From positions 1 through 36,833 of the forward strand of contig CAMHJT010000006.1 of NCBI GenBank assembly GCA_946185495.1: a stretch of 36,833 bases of DNA. The letters run 5' to 3'. This document shows positions 1 through 7,599 of the stretch, one piece after another. Under the pieces are notes generated by a model. That model ran no database searches and was not told the DNA's origin. It saw nothing but the letters and a program-made list of their open reading frames with translations. Position numbers and translations under genes: made by a program. Every line of letters starts with the position of its first letter. The stretch's first letter is position 1. This DNA is from an uncultured Clostridiaceae bacterium (GTDB lineage Bacteria > Bacillota > Clostridia > Lachnospirales > Lachnospiraceae).

Positions 1-649
1 TATCCACAGCATTGTGCCGTCCGATATCCTCCGCCGTATAAAACACCGAGCCTTTTCTGGCCAGGATACAGGCGTGGGTTCCCTGCGTCCTGCGGTGAAG
101 CCCGGTTTCCTTCTGAAACTCCCCGGCCAGGGCAAAAGCCCACTCTGTCTTCCACTCTGTTCCTTGCGCAGGCTCCGGTATCCCTGTTCTCAGATCCTCT
201 CTCCCCATTTCCTCTTCACCGGCCTGCTGTTCCCAAGCTGCAGGGACAACCGCCACCCGGCCTGTATCTCCGGTGCTTGTTGTAACAGAGAACTGGCACC
301 GATTCTTTGCTTTATCCCGTTCCCATCCAACGCCACTCCCATCAGGGACTGCAGCTTTCTGTAAACCCCTCTCCTGCCTGTCATTCAAGAAAACCTCCGC
401 TATTCTCCCGGATTCCTGAAAACGGATCTCCCTGATGGCGTCAAGGCTATGAATCATGCCTGACGTGAGCAGCCTTCCCGCCACCAGCTCCTTTAGACAG
501 CTCCTTGTACAGACCAGGCGAAATTCTTGTGTGCCATCCACCGTCACCGTCAGGAGATGCTCCTTCAGTACCTCTGTCATTCCGGATTCCACATGCCCGT
601 CGGCATACAGAAGCTTTGTCTCCACTTTTGCCGTATTCTCTTCACCCAT
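1..649 (-). CDS. fdhD: Formate dehydrogenase accessory sulfurtransferase FdhD (C-terminus beyond window)
   Basis: FdhD passes sulfur from a cysteine desulfurase to the molybdenum cofactor before it enters formate dehydrogenase. I read 216 codons from the ATG at 649 to the window edge. The best family signature is EDIGRHNAVD at about residues 207-216, preceded by a TGLHRRTQGTHAC segment (about 182-193) matching the family's TGG-x-H region. The ATG overlaps the end of the MOSC-MogA gene by 8 bp (ATGGGTGA), with GGGGGG about 9 nt upstream as ribosome binding site, so translation is probably coupled. One oddity: the Cys-x-x-Cys loop carrying the sulfur-transfer cysteines in well-studied FdhD proteins is not visible. 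The matching stretch around residues 115-130 holds a single cysteine (C118). The family call is firm; catalytic competence by the usual mechanism is not. Confidence 0.88.
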   Translation of the reverse strand, partial: MGEENTAKVETKLLYADGHVESGMTEVLKEHLLTVTVDGTQEFRLVCTRSCLKELVAGRLLTSGMIHSLDAIREIRFQESGRIAEVFLNDRQERGLQKAAVPDGSGVGWERDKAKNRCQFSVTTSTGDTGRVAVVPAAWEQQAGEEEMGREDLRTGIPEPAQGTEWKTEWAFALAGEFQKETGLHRRTQGTHACILARKGSVFYTAEDIGRHNAVD

Positions 650-1574
650 CCGCGTTTTCCCCCCTGAGGATCGAAAGTCCATGGGGCAGGACCGGCAGCA
701 GATAATCCAGGCATTCCCGCACTGCCTTAGGGCTTCCCGGAAGATTGACGATCAGTGTCTGCCCCCGAAGGACACTGACTCCTCGGCTAAGCATTGCACG
801 TGGCGTGATTCTGAGACTTTCCGCCCTCAGCGCCTCCGCTATACCGGGCGCGTTCCTCTCGCCCGCCCTGGCCGTTGCCTCCGGCGTGCGGTCCCTGAGG
901 GAAAACCCTGTGCCGCCGGTGGTAAAGATCACATCCGGTCCTGCCTGATCCGCAAGGCGCACCAAGGTGTGAAATATCTTTTCTTCGTCATCCGGCAGAA
1001 GCACTCTCTCCAGAATCTCGTATCCCTCCGCCTGAAGCCGCTTCGCCATCACCTCTCCGCTCTGATCCCCGTAGATTCCTGCCGCTGCCCTGTCGCTTAC
1101 AGTGACAAGCGCTGCCCGGAACGCTGCTTTTTCACCGGCCGGCACGATCACGATCTTGTCGCCTGTCCTGACCATCCCACCCTTCAACACTCTCGCAAAG
1201 ACTCCCTCCACCGGCATAATGCACTTACCGGAAAGCCTGCTGATCTCGCAGCCGGAATGACAGGTCTTTCCGATCTGCATCAGCTCCAGAAGCACCTCCC
1301 CGCACTGGAATCGTGTACCCAGTGGGCAGTTCTTTAAATCATAGCCCTCCACCAGCAGGTTTTCCCCAAACGCTCCGGGCTTTAACTCCATGCTGCCGCC
1401 AAGCTCCTCCTGAAAACGCTGTACACTCTCAAAGGACAGCAGGCTGACCTGCCTTTCACTTCCTGCATGGGCGTCATGCTCCAGCCCGTACCCCTCTATG
1501 ATCCTGCATGTCCCGATGTCCTGCTTGACCGTCCCCTTGTCCCTGCTGATACACACAGCCCTGATATATCCCAT
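642..1574 (-). CDS. MOSC domain-MogA/MoaB-type molybdopterin adenylyltransferase fusion
   Basis: The 310-residue protein joins two cofactor domains. Residues about 1-150 are a MOSC domain (beta-strand rich, with the cysteine motif QIGKTCHSGCEISR), a family that binds or carries sulfur for molybdenum cofactor enzymes. Residues about 155-310 are a MogA/MoaB fold with TTGGTG, RDRTPE and NLPGSPKAV, the residues that bind molybdopterin and adenylate it before metal insertion. The reading frame stays open further upstream, but the ATG at 1574 is chosen because GGAGG precedes it by a few bases and the upstream residues are Arg-rich, unlike the family. It starts 1 nt after the moaA stop and its end overlaps fdhD, so the three are translated as a unit. 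Such fusions are known in Clostridia; the precise role of the MOSC half is inferred. Confidence 0.9.
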   Translation of the reverse strand: MGYIRAVCISRDKGTVKQDIGTCRIIEGYGLEHDAHAGSERQVSLLSFESVQRFQEELGGSMELKPGAFGENLLVEGYDLKNCPLGTRFQCGEVLLELMQIGKTCHSGCEISRLSGKCIMPVEGVFARVLKGGMVRTGDKIVIVPAGEKAAFRAALVTVSDRAAAGIYGDQSGEVMAKRLQAEGYEILERVLLPDDEEKIFHTLVRLADQAGPDVIFTTGGTGFSLRDRTPEATARAGERNAPGIAEALRAESLRITPRAMLSRGVSVLRGQTLIVNLPGSPKAVRECLDYLLPVLPHGLSILRGENADG

Positions 1575-1575
1575 A

Positions 1576-2580
1576 TTATCCTCCGATCTGAACCATTTTT
1601 CGCATCTCCTCTCCGGAAATGTGTTCCTCTTCCCCCGCCGCCGTTTCCTGCTGCAGAAAATGATGTGCCGCCGGCTTGCCCGATACCGCCTTCTCAATCA
1701 TGGAGGCAAGCTCCGCATCGGCAGCTCCGTTTCTCAGGTATTCCTTTACGTTGATTCCCTCGGCAGACTGCAGGCAGAGCTTTAAAAAGCCATCTGCCGT
1801 CAGGCGCAGCCGGTTGCAGGTATCACAAAACGGGCGCGACAGCGGACTGATCAGCCCGATCCGGCCTGTAAAGCCCGGAAACGCGTAATAAACCGCCGGC
1901 CCTCCCACTGTTACATCCCCGCCTGTCAGCTTTTCAGCCTTTCCAAAGCAGTTCTCCAGCAGACAGAGTACTTTATCAGCGGGCATTCCCCGAAACAGCT
2001 TTCCGCATCCAAGGGGCATCAGTTCAATAAAACGTACATCCACCGGCTCTTTTTGGGCAATCCGGGCAATCTCGGAAAGCTCCCCGATGTTCCTGCCCTC
2101 CACCGGCACCACATTGATCTTACAGGATAACCCCTCCAAGAGCGCTGCCCGTATCCCGCTTTTCACATCCGAAAGCGCATCCCGTCCAGTCATGTCCGCA
2201 AAGGTTTCCGGGCTTAAGGTGTCAAGGCTGACATTGACGCTGTCAAGCCCTGCCTCCTTCAGACGCCTTGCATTTGCTGAAAGCAGCACTCCGTTGGTGG
2301 TCATCGCAATTTCCCTAATGCCGGAAACCGCCCTCAGCTTTCTGACAAGAACAGCCGCGTCCTTCCGAACCATCGGCTCCCCTCCGGTCAGACGGACCTT
2401 TTTGACGCCAAGTCCTGCCATGATCCCTACGATCCGCTCGATTTCCTCATATGTCAGTATATCCTCATGCCGGAGGGGATCCACCCCTGCCTCCGGCATG
2501 CAGTATTTACACCTGAGATTACATTTATCTGTCAGGGAAACTCTCAGATAATTGATCTCCCTGCCATATCCATCTCTCAT
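1576..2580 (-). CDS. moaA: GTP 3',8-cyclase MoaA (radical SAM)
   Basis: MoaA carries out the first step of molybdenum cofactor synthesis, turning GTP into 3',8-cyclo-dihydro-GTP, which MoaC then uses. The 334-residue protein opens with MRDGYGREINYLRVSLTDKC. It has the radical-SAM cluster motif CNLRCKYC, a GGEP motif (LTGGEPMVRKD) and the second cluster site CDTCNRLRLTADGFLKLC near the C-terminus. It ends in the conserved Gly-Gly tail needed for activity. An ATG at 2625 is in frame, but 2580 has GGAGG at good spacing and matches where family members start. The promoter side is the 23-bp tandem repeat tract behind modB. The MOSC-MogA gene begins 1 nt after its stop. Confidence 0.96.
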   Translation of the reverse strand: MRDGYGREINYLRVSLTDKCNLRCKYCMPEAGVDPLRHEDILTYEEIERIVGIMAGLGVKKVRLTGGEPMVRKDAAVLVRKLRAVSGIREIAMTTNGVLLSANARRLKEAGLDSVNVSLDTLSPETFADMTGRDALSDVKSGIRAALLEGLSCKINVVPVEGRNIGELSEIARIAQKEPVDVRFIELMPLGCGKLFRGMPADKVLCLLENCFGKAEKLTGGDVTVGGPAVYYAFPGFTGRIGLISPLSRPFCDTCNRLRLTADGFLKLCLQSAEGINVKEYLRNGAADAELASMIEKAVSGKPAAHHFLQQETAAGEEEHISGEEMRKMVQIGG

Positions 2581-2638
2581 ACTCTCATCCTCCGCAAAGA
2601 GGCTTCCGGTCCTGCTCCCATCCACCCCAAAGCCTGTT

Positions 2639-2763
2639 ATCCTGCCGCCGAAAGCGCCTCTATCCTGCTGCCGAAAGCACCTCTATCCTGCCGCCGAAAG
2701 CGCCTCTATCCTGCCGCCGAAAGCGCCTCTATCCTGCCGCCGAAAGCGCCTCAATCCTGCCGG
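2639..2763. repeat. Five tandem 23-bp repeats between modB and moaA
   Basis: A 23-bp unit (starts ATCCTGCCGCCGAAAGCG, ends CCTCT) is repeated at 2639, 2662, 2685, 2708 and 2731, with a partial copy to 2763. Copies 1, 3 and 4 are identical; copy 2 differs at two bases and copy 5 at one. The last codons and the stop of modB lie at the right end of the tract, so the repeats are essentially the modB-moaA spacer. Read on the transcribed strand each unit carries a small CGC/GCG hairpin and a purine-rich AGGATAGAGG segment. There are no spacers of unique sequence, so this is a minisatellite-like tract, not CRISPR. Confidence 0.93.
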
Positions 2764-3410
2764 TACTGCCTGCCGGTCCAGAAGTTTGCCGCGGCCATCA
2801 CCGCAAAGGAGATCATCACAATCAGAATCACCCATTGGTACGCATATTCCCTGTTGCCGCTCTGCATCGCGGTATAGACCGCAACCGACATGGTTCTCGT
2901 CCTGCCCGGCAGATTGCCCGCCAGCATGATCGTCGCGCCAAACTCCCCCAGTGCCCTGGCAAAGGAAAGCACGGTACCCGCCGCAATCCCCGGCCACGCA
3001 AGGGGAATATACACCTTAAAAAAAATCATCCGCCCGGACAGCCCATAGGTTCTGGCAGCATCCACCAATTCCCGGTCCACGCCCTCAAACGCAGCCCTGG
3101 CCATCCGGTACATCACAGGAAAGGACACAACCACTGCGGCGATCACAGCCCCCTGCCATGTAAAGACAACGCGCACCCCGATCCGTGAGAGCGCATTGCC
3201 TAAAAAAGAGTTCCTTCCAAACAGGATCAGTAGAAAAAAGCCAACCACCGTCGGCGGCAGCACCATCGGCAGCGATAAAAAAGCGTCAATCAGAAACTTT
3301 CCCCGCTTCATGGAGGATACCGCCTTCGCGCAGAGCAGTCCGGTAAAAAAAGTAAGCGCTGTGGCTGTAAGCGACACCTTCAGCGATATCCATAACGGTG
3401 AATAATCCAT
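2751..3410 (-). CDS. modB: Molybdate ABC transporter permease ModB
   Basis: ModB is the membrane channel of the molybdate importer and should work with ModA and a ModC ATPase. The 219-residue protein has about five hydrophobic segments. It carries the cytoplasmic EAA loop ELVDAARTYGLSGRMIFFKVY followed by IPLAWPGI, where the ATPase docks, and the ModB-type sequence ALGEFGATIMLAGN. Length is normal for ModB. It starts 6 nt after the modA stop. No modC gene follows: the next gene is moaA, after the 23-bp repeat tract. The ATPase must be encoded elsewhere or borrowed from another transporter. Confidence 0.94.
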   Translation of the reverse strand: MDYSPLWISLKVSLTATALTFFTGLLCAKAVSSMKRGKFLIDAFLSLPMVLPPTVVGFFLLILFGRNSFLGNALSRIGVRVVFTWQGAVIAAVVVSFPVMYRMARAAFEGVDRELVDAARTYGLSGRMIFFKVYIPLAWPGIAAGTVLSFARALGEFGATIMLAGNLPGRTRTMSVAVYTAMQSGNREYAYQWVILIVMISFAVMAAANFWTGRQYRQD

Positions 3411-3416
3411 GCCGCA

Positions 3417-4460
3417 TCACTCCACTCTTGAAAAACCATAGCTCTCAAATACGTTAAGCACTGCATCCGATTTCAGGTACTCCAAAAATTCCCTGATTTC
3501 TGCCTTATCCGCAGCCTCAGCGGTAATTCCCACCGGATAGACCACCTTTTTGCAGGATCCCTCCAGTGCCTGGGCCACAACCTTAACCCGGTCTGTCGAG
3601 CCGGCATCCGTCGCATACACCACGCCACAATCTACCTCGCCCTCTTCAACCCAGGAAAGCACAGTCCGGACATCCGTGCCAAGATTTGCTTTTGCCTGTA
3701 CCGCATCCCAGATTCCCAGCGTCGTAAAGACCTCCTGGGCATACTGCCCTGCAGGCACACTCTCCGGATCTCCCAGGCCGATGATCTCCACCTCATCCTT
3801 TGCCAGATCCTCAAAGGCTGCAATATCCTTCGTTCCATCGGCAGGCACCACCAGCACCACCTTGTTTTCCAGAAGCTGCGTGACGCTGTCCCTGTCCATC
3901 AGGTCTTCGTCTGTCAGCGCGTCCATCTGCTTTGTGGACGCAGAGAAGAAGAGATCCGCCGGAGCCCCCTCCTCGATCTGCGTCTGCAGCGCGCCGGAAC
4001 TTCCATAGGAAAAGATCAGCGTCACGTCCTCATGGGAAGCCTCATACTCAGCCTTTAACTGCTCACATACATCCGTAAGGGAAGCCGCCGCAAGGATCAC
4101 CAGCTCCGTTTTTTCTGCGCTGTCTGTACTCCGGGCAGTATCGCTGTCCTCACCCGAACCCTCTTTGCCGCCAGCGTCTGTGGCGCCGGCAGCGTCAGAA
4201 GCTCCCACCGCATCCGAAGCTCCCGACATATCCGAAGCCCCCGCCGCATCCGAAGCTTGCTCCGCATCCGAAGCTCCCTCCGCATCCGAAGCTTGCTCCG
4301 CATCCGAAGCTCCCTCCGCATCCGAAACGAAAGCCTGTTCCGAATCCGTGTCTGCTCCCACCTTGCCGTCCGCCTTGCCGCAGGCCGCGAGACCGACTGC
4401 AAGCAGCATAAACAGCGCTGGCATCCACAGCCTTTTTTCAATTGTCCTTATCCATTTCAT
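3417..4460 (-). CDS. modA: Molybdate-binding lipoprotein ModA with low-complexity linker
   Basis: The 347-residue protein captures molybdate (or tungstate) outside the membrane and delivers it to ModB. Residues 1-26 form a lipoprotein signal peptide with lipobox LAAC, the lipidated cysteine being C27. Residues about 46-99 are an Ala/Ser/Asp repeat linker. The binding domain runs from about residue 118 to the end: VILAAASLTDVC opens it, and FSYGSSGALQTQIEEGAPAD is the oxyanion site typical of ModA. AAGGAT upstream of the ATG supports the start. The linker presumably holds the domain away from the membrane through the cell wall. Which oxyanion is bound cannot be told from sequence alone. Confidence 0.94.
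   Translation of the reverse strand: MKWIRTIEKRLWMPALFMLLAVGLAACGKADGKVGADTDSEQAFVSDAEGASDAEQASDAEGASDAEQASDAAGASDMSGASDAVGASDAAGATDAGGKEGSGEDSDTARSTDSAEKTELVILAAASLTDVCEQLKAEYEASHEDVTLIFSYGSSGALQTQIEEGAPADLFFSASTKQMDALTDEDLMDRDSVTQLLENKVVLVVPADGTKDIAAFEDLAKDEVEIIGLGDPESVPAGQYAQEVFTTLGIWDAVQAKANLGTDVRTVLSWVEEGEVDCGVVYATDAGSTDRVKVVAQALEGSCKKVVYPVGITAEAADKAEIREFLEYLKSDAVLNVFESYGFSRVE
4182..4325 (-). repeat. 18-bp coding repeats in the ModA linker
   Basis: Eight tandem six-residue units of pattern Ser-Asp-Ala-(Glu/Ala)-(Gly/Gln)-Ala, encoded by 18-bp repeats, make up residues 46-93 of ModA. The first four alternate SDAEGA and SDAEQA nearly perfectly at the DNA level, suggesting recent expansion or recombination. 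The later units (SDMSGA, SDAVGA, SDAAGA) have drifted. Confidence 0.9.
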
Positions 4461-4547
4461 ATCTTTACCATCCTTATTTTCATTCTATTCCCGGAAGCCC
4501 GTCCCTCCGGGATCAGCCCGGGATCAGCCCGGTATCTCCGTCATGCG

Positions 4548-5096
4548 TCAGTTTATGCCAGGAATCACCCCTTCGGATTCCGACACCGCTGCCTGACCTA
4601 TACCACCGGCAGGAACAGCATCCGGCTCCCTGACAAAATGTCCCGTTTTCCCTCCGTCCTTTTCGAGCAGACGGATCTCGTCGATCACCATCGTTTTATC
4701 GACAGCCTTTAACATGTCATAAACCGTAAGCAGCGCCACAGAGACACCAGTCAGTGCCTCCATCTCCGCCCCCGTCCTGCCTGTCAGCCTGACGGTGCAG
4801 AAGCATTCGACACAGCATTCCTCCGGCAGGACTTCAAACTCCACTTTTACACTGGAAAGCATCAGCGTGTGGCATAACGGGATCAGATCCGGGGTCCGCT
4901 TTGCAGCCATGATCCCTGCGATCCTTGCCGTCCCCAGGACATCGCCTTTCTTTGCCCTGCCCTCTGTCACGGAAAGCACCGCCTCCCGGCTCATATGGAT
5001 CCTGCCCGCCGCGACCGCGATCCGCTGCGTCTCCTTCTTGCCGGAAATATCAACCATCACCGCGCTTCCATTTTTATCAATATGCGTAAGCTCCAT
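4548..5096 (-). CDS. moaC: Cyclic pyranopterin monophosphate synthase MoaC
   Basis: MoaC converts the MoaA product into cyclic pyranopterin monophosphate. The 182-residue protein has the family core [16 protein letters not shown], the active-site region [39 protein letters not shown] and [19 protein letters not shown]. The start at 5096 shares one base with the stop of the preceding gene (TGATG), and GGGGAG lies just upstream, so an in-frame ATG at 5162 is not preferred. After the usual family end (GGKTGHF) there is an extra tail of about 28 residues with no recognisable motif. modA follows after 87 bp, which contain a directly repeated GATCAGCCCGG. Confidence 0.95.
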   Translation of the reverse strand: MELTHIDKNGSAVMVDISGKKETQRIAVAAGRIHMSREAVLSVTEGRAKKGDVLGTARIAGIMAAKRTPDLIPLCHTLMLSSVKVEFEVLPEECCVECFCTVRLTGRTGAEMEALTGVSVALLTVYDMLKAVDKTMVIDEIRLLEKDGGKTGHFVREPDAVPAGGIGQAAVSESEGVIPGIN

Positions 5097-6172
5097 CAGA
5101 TCATCACGCTCCCCTTTCCGAATCCGCAGTTTGGAAAATGGCAGACCGGACAGGACAGGCATAAGCCTCCCTCCCCGTAAGCCGCAAGCTCCCCTGCGGT
5201 AAGCCGTTCTCCTGCCAGAATTCTGGGCAGGACAAGGTCAAAAACCGTCCTTTTTGCATACATGATACAGCCGGGAAGCCCGAGCACCACTGTCTCCCCT
5301 GATTTTCTTCCGAACCTTTCCGCGTCAAGATAAGACAGTAAAAACATAGCCCCCGGCAGCACCGGCGCGCCGTAGGAGATGATCTCCGCACCGGTATCCC
5401 GGATCGCGCCGGGCGTCCGGTCATCCGGATCCACACTCATGCCGCCGGTCACGCAGACCAGCTCCATGCCCTTTGCGGCAAACGCCAGCACAGCGTCCCG
5501 GATCGCCTCCCTGTCATCTGGCAGAATAACCTTATCCTCCACCACAACGCCGTATTCTGAAAGCTTCGCAGTCAGGACGGGTGCAAATCCATCCCGGATC
5601 CGACCAAGCGCCACTTCATTTCCCGTAATGATCAGTCCTGCCCGCCGTATGCCAAAGGGCAGGATTGACAGCAGCGGTTCTCTTCCCGCCGCCTCTTTCG
5701 CCCGCTCCATTTTTTCCGACTCGATCACTAGGGGAATGATCCTTGTTCCGGCCAGCTTATCACCGACTTTCACCGGAAGATTTTCCTGCCTCGTCGCGAT
5801 CATCATTTCTCCAAGGGAATTGACGCCGTATAACCTCCTGCTGTCAACCTTAAATAATCCGTCCACCGCAGCCGTGATCTCTATCTTTCCCTCACTGGGT
5901 AGGGACGCTTTCATTGTCACCGGGGATGTCCCCATACAGAGATCCCTCAGGATCTCTGCGGCATCATTTTCATGCAGCAGGCTCCCTTCCCCGTCTCCAA
6001 GCTCATAGACATACAGATGCTCCTTGCCACAGGACAAAAGAACAGGGATATCCTCTTCCCTCACGATATGTCCCTTCTTGAATACAGGCCCTTTTTTTAT
6101 TCCGGGAAGGATCTGTGTAATATCATGGCTGAGCACCATCCCGGCAGCTTCCTCTGTTTTCACCAGTTTCAT
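5096..6172 (-). CDS. MoeA/MoaB-fold molybdopterin-binding protein with Cys-rich tail
   Basis: The 358-residue protein has a central MoaB/MogA-like fold (pfam MoCF_biosynth type): [15 protein letters not shown] at about residues 175-190, [17 protein letters not shown] further on, then [20 protein letters not shown]. The N-terminal half (about 1-170) lacks the usual MoeA linker domain and resembles the Clostridial 'molybdopterin-binding protein' family. The C-terminus carries [17 protein letters not shown], four cysteines in a short stretch that could bind a metal or cluster. A canonical moeA is also present (7600-8826), so this is a paralogue with a separate, unknown duty, perhaps cofactor binding, delivery or modification for a particular enzyme. 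It heads the second half of the cofactor cluster and its stop overlaps the moaC start. Confidence 0.82.
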   Translation of the reverse strand: MKLVKTEEAAGMVLSHDITQILPGIKKGPVFKKGHIVREEDIPVLLSCGKEHLYVYELGDGEGSLLHENDAAEILRDLCMGTSPVTMKASLPSEGKIEITAAVDGLFKVDSRRLYGVNSLGEMMIATRQENLPVKVGDKLAGTRIIPLVIESEKMERAKEAAGREPLLSILPFGIRRAGLIITGNEVALGRIRDGFAPVLTAKLSEYGVVVEDKVILPDDREAIRDAVLAFAAKGMELVCVTGGMSVDPDDRTPGAIRDTGAEIISYGAPVLPGAMFLLSYLDAERFGRKSGETVVLGLPGCIMYAKRTVFDLVLPRILAGERLTAGELAAYGEGGLCLSCPVCHFPNCGFGKGSVMI

Positions 6173-6224
6173 CGTATCGTCTCATTTCTCCTCTATAAAC
6201 ACAAGTCTTTATCCATCCTGATCC

Positions 6225-6296
6225 GACCGGATACCGTTTACATAACTCCTCCCAAAGCACAGCCGGGATTATGTTATCCTGATACTTAATCCGGTC
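6225..6296 (-). promoter_or_regulatory. Structured leader candidate upstream of the moaC-modA-moaA half-operon
   Basis: On the transcribed strand GACCGGAT (6296-6289) pairs perfectly with ATCCGGTC (6232-6225). It encloses a second helix in which CATAATCCC (6273-6265) pairs with GGGA and TTATG of 6253-6241, with a GGAG bulge. The two-level structure ends 53 nt before the ATG at 6172. It sits at the head of seven genes for molybdate uptake and cofactor synthesis, where a molybdenum- or cofactor-sensing RNA would make sense. I do not see the conserved core I would expect of the classical Moco RNA motif, so the function is only inferred. Confidence 0.4.
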
Positions 6297-6320
6297 AGAG
6301 TTTCCTTGTAACCGCTTGGC

Positions 6321-6358
6321 ATATACTATTTTGGCACGGCCTGCGCAGTAAATGTGCA
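6321..6358. repeat. Dispersed palindromic element, copy A (3' of mobA-mobB)
   Basis: This 38-bp sequence (core TTTGGCACGG...GCGCAG...AATG-GCA) matches 23023-23060 at 31 of 38 positions. On the minus strand it forms a TGTGCA/TGCGCA stem around CATTTAC. It lies about 10 bp beyond the mobA-mobB stop, and the other copy lies 6 bp beyond the polC stop. It has no T-run, so it is not a typical intrinsic terminator. It is best described as a REP-like intergenic repeat. Confidence 0.7.
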
Positions 6359-6368
6359 CACTAGGTAG

Positions 6369-7487
6369 TTACGTCCCTTTTTTACTGTACGCAAGGATAC
6401 ATAAAAATATCTCCCTGTACTGCTTAAGTCCAAACACCGGACAGGATACTTCCTCTGAAGCAACACAGTCACTCACCACACAGATCAGCGATGCGGGATC
6501 ACAGACACTCTGTTCAAAGATCCCTTTCCGTACCACCTCGACCTTCGGATAGCCGGAGGCCTTCAGCCCCTCGATCACAAGGATATCAATCCCCTTATAT
6601 AAGCGGACCAACAGCCCGGCCAGTTCCTCCGCTTCCACATGTTCCCTCACGGTCACTGCGCAGCGGCTGTCCGAAAAGACCGCAAAGCACTCCGCCCCGG
6701 CCTGCCGGAACCTGTCCGTATCACTTCCCGGCACATCCGAAAAGCAGTCATGCCCGTCGTGCTTGATCACGGCTGTCCGCAGGCCTGCCTGCTTAAATTC
6801 ATTGATCAGCCGCTCGATCAGCCCGGTCTTGCCGCTGTCCGAAAACCCGCTGACACAGAAAATAAAAGGAGGTTCCGCTTCCCTAAGCTCCTCCCTTGTA
6901 TTGATGTTCCTGACCATGCTCCTGTCAAAACAGGAAAACGCAAGAGGCACATACTTTGTCCTGACACGCCCAAACACCTCCCGCAGCCTGTAGCGGCCCT
7001 CGCGGATCAACTCCTCCAGCTCCGGGAGGACACTCTTTTTATAGATCGCGCACAGGGGCTGGATATGCTCCTCGTCCGCGATCACATAGCAGTCATAGTC
7101 AGAGCAGATAAATTCCGCCAGATATAAAAGCAGCTCCTTTTTCACAAAGGGCATATCCACAGCGCAGACGAACACATACTCCCCGGAAGCCTCCATAAGA
7201 AGCCTCCGGATCCCCTCTATGGGTCCGATCTCCCTGTTTTCATCGCATACAACGGGATATCCCGTGAATGCATAGGCATCCTTATTTGCCGCAGAGATCA
7301 GCACCTCAAAATGGCCTCCAAATTCCTTTAAAAGCCTGTCCATAAAACGTTCGTTTCCAATCCTGACAAGTGCCTTGTCCTGCCCCATCCTGCTGCTTTT
7401 CCCGCCTGCCACAATTCCGACAGAGATCCGGGAAGCTGCTGTTTTACTGCCATTGATCCTGTCCATCTGCTCCGTCTTCCTTTCCAT
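6369..7487 (-). CDS. mobAB: MobA-MobB fusion: molybdenum cofactor guanylyltransferase plus GTP-binding partner
   Basis: The 372-residue protein fuses two enzymes of the last cofactor step, making the bis-guanylate form used by formate dehydrogenases. Residues about 20-205 are MobA: GIVAGGKSSRMGQDKALV nucleotide site, CAVDMPFV metal site and QPLCAIYKKS. Residues about 210-372 are MobB with Walker A GFSDSGKTGLIERLI and the KHDGHDCFSDVPGSDTDRF segment. It lies downstream of moeA by 112 bp and upstream of the structured leader. The start at 7487 gives a 20-residue leader before the first MobA strand; an in-frame Met at residue 8 is the alternative. Guanylylated cofactor fits the neighbouring formate dehydrogenase. 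Confidence 0.93.
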   Translation of the reverse strand: MERKTEQMDRINGSKTAASRISVGIVAGGKSSRMGQDKALVRIGNERFMDRLLKEFGGHFEVLISAANKDAYAFTGYPVVCDENREIGPIEGIRRLLMEASGEYVFVCAVDMPFVKKELLLYLAEFICSDYDCYVIADEEHIQPLCAIYKKSVLPELEELIREGRYRLREVFGRVRTKYVPLAFSCFDRSMVRNINTREELREAEPPFIFCVSGFSDSGKTGLIERLINEFKQAGLRTAVIKHDGHDCFSDVPGSDTDRFRQAGAECFAVFSDSRCAVTVREHVEAEELAGLLVRLYKGIDILVIEGLKASGYPKVEVVRKGIFEQSVCDPASLICVVSDCVASEEVSCPVFGLKQYREIFLCILAYSKKGT

Positions 7488-7500
7488 TTTTGTCTTCGCA

Positions 7501-7524
7501 ACTACTCATCAAGTGCTGAGCAGT
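7501..7524. repeat. Palindrome with TGAGCAG arm (member 1)
   Basis: ACTACTCA (7501-7508) and TGAGCAGT (7517-7524) form an 8-bp stem, one pair being a wobble, around TCAAGTGC. The sequence closely resembles the palindrome at 33949-33976 read on the opposite strand. It lies just before the mobA-mobB start, in the 112-bp spacer after moeA. Function unknown. Confidence 0.6.
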
Positions 7525-7599
7525 CACTTTTCTTCATCCATATGCCTCATCGCCAGGCAGAAGACGCTCCGGGTTCATTGCACGGGAAAATAAGACGGG

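Noticed and set aside
456-1337. 293-codon plus-strand open frame opposite the MOSC-MogA and fdhD genes
   Set aside because: It is antisense to two recognised cofactor genes and shows no family features.
2639-2763. Regularly repeated 23-bp units as a CRISPR array
   Set aside because: The units are directly adjacent with no unique spacers, and there are no cas genes in the window.
6225-6296. Classical Moco RNA motif
   Set aside because: The location is right, but I do not see the motif's conserved core, so I list it only as an unassigned structured leader.
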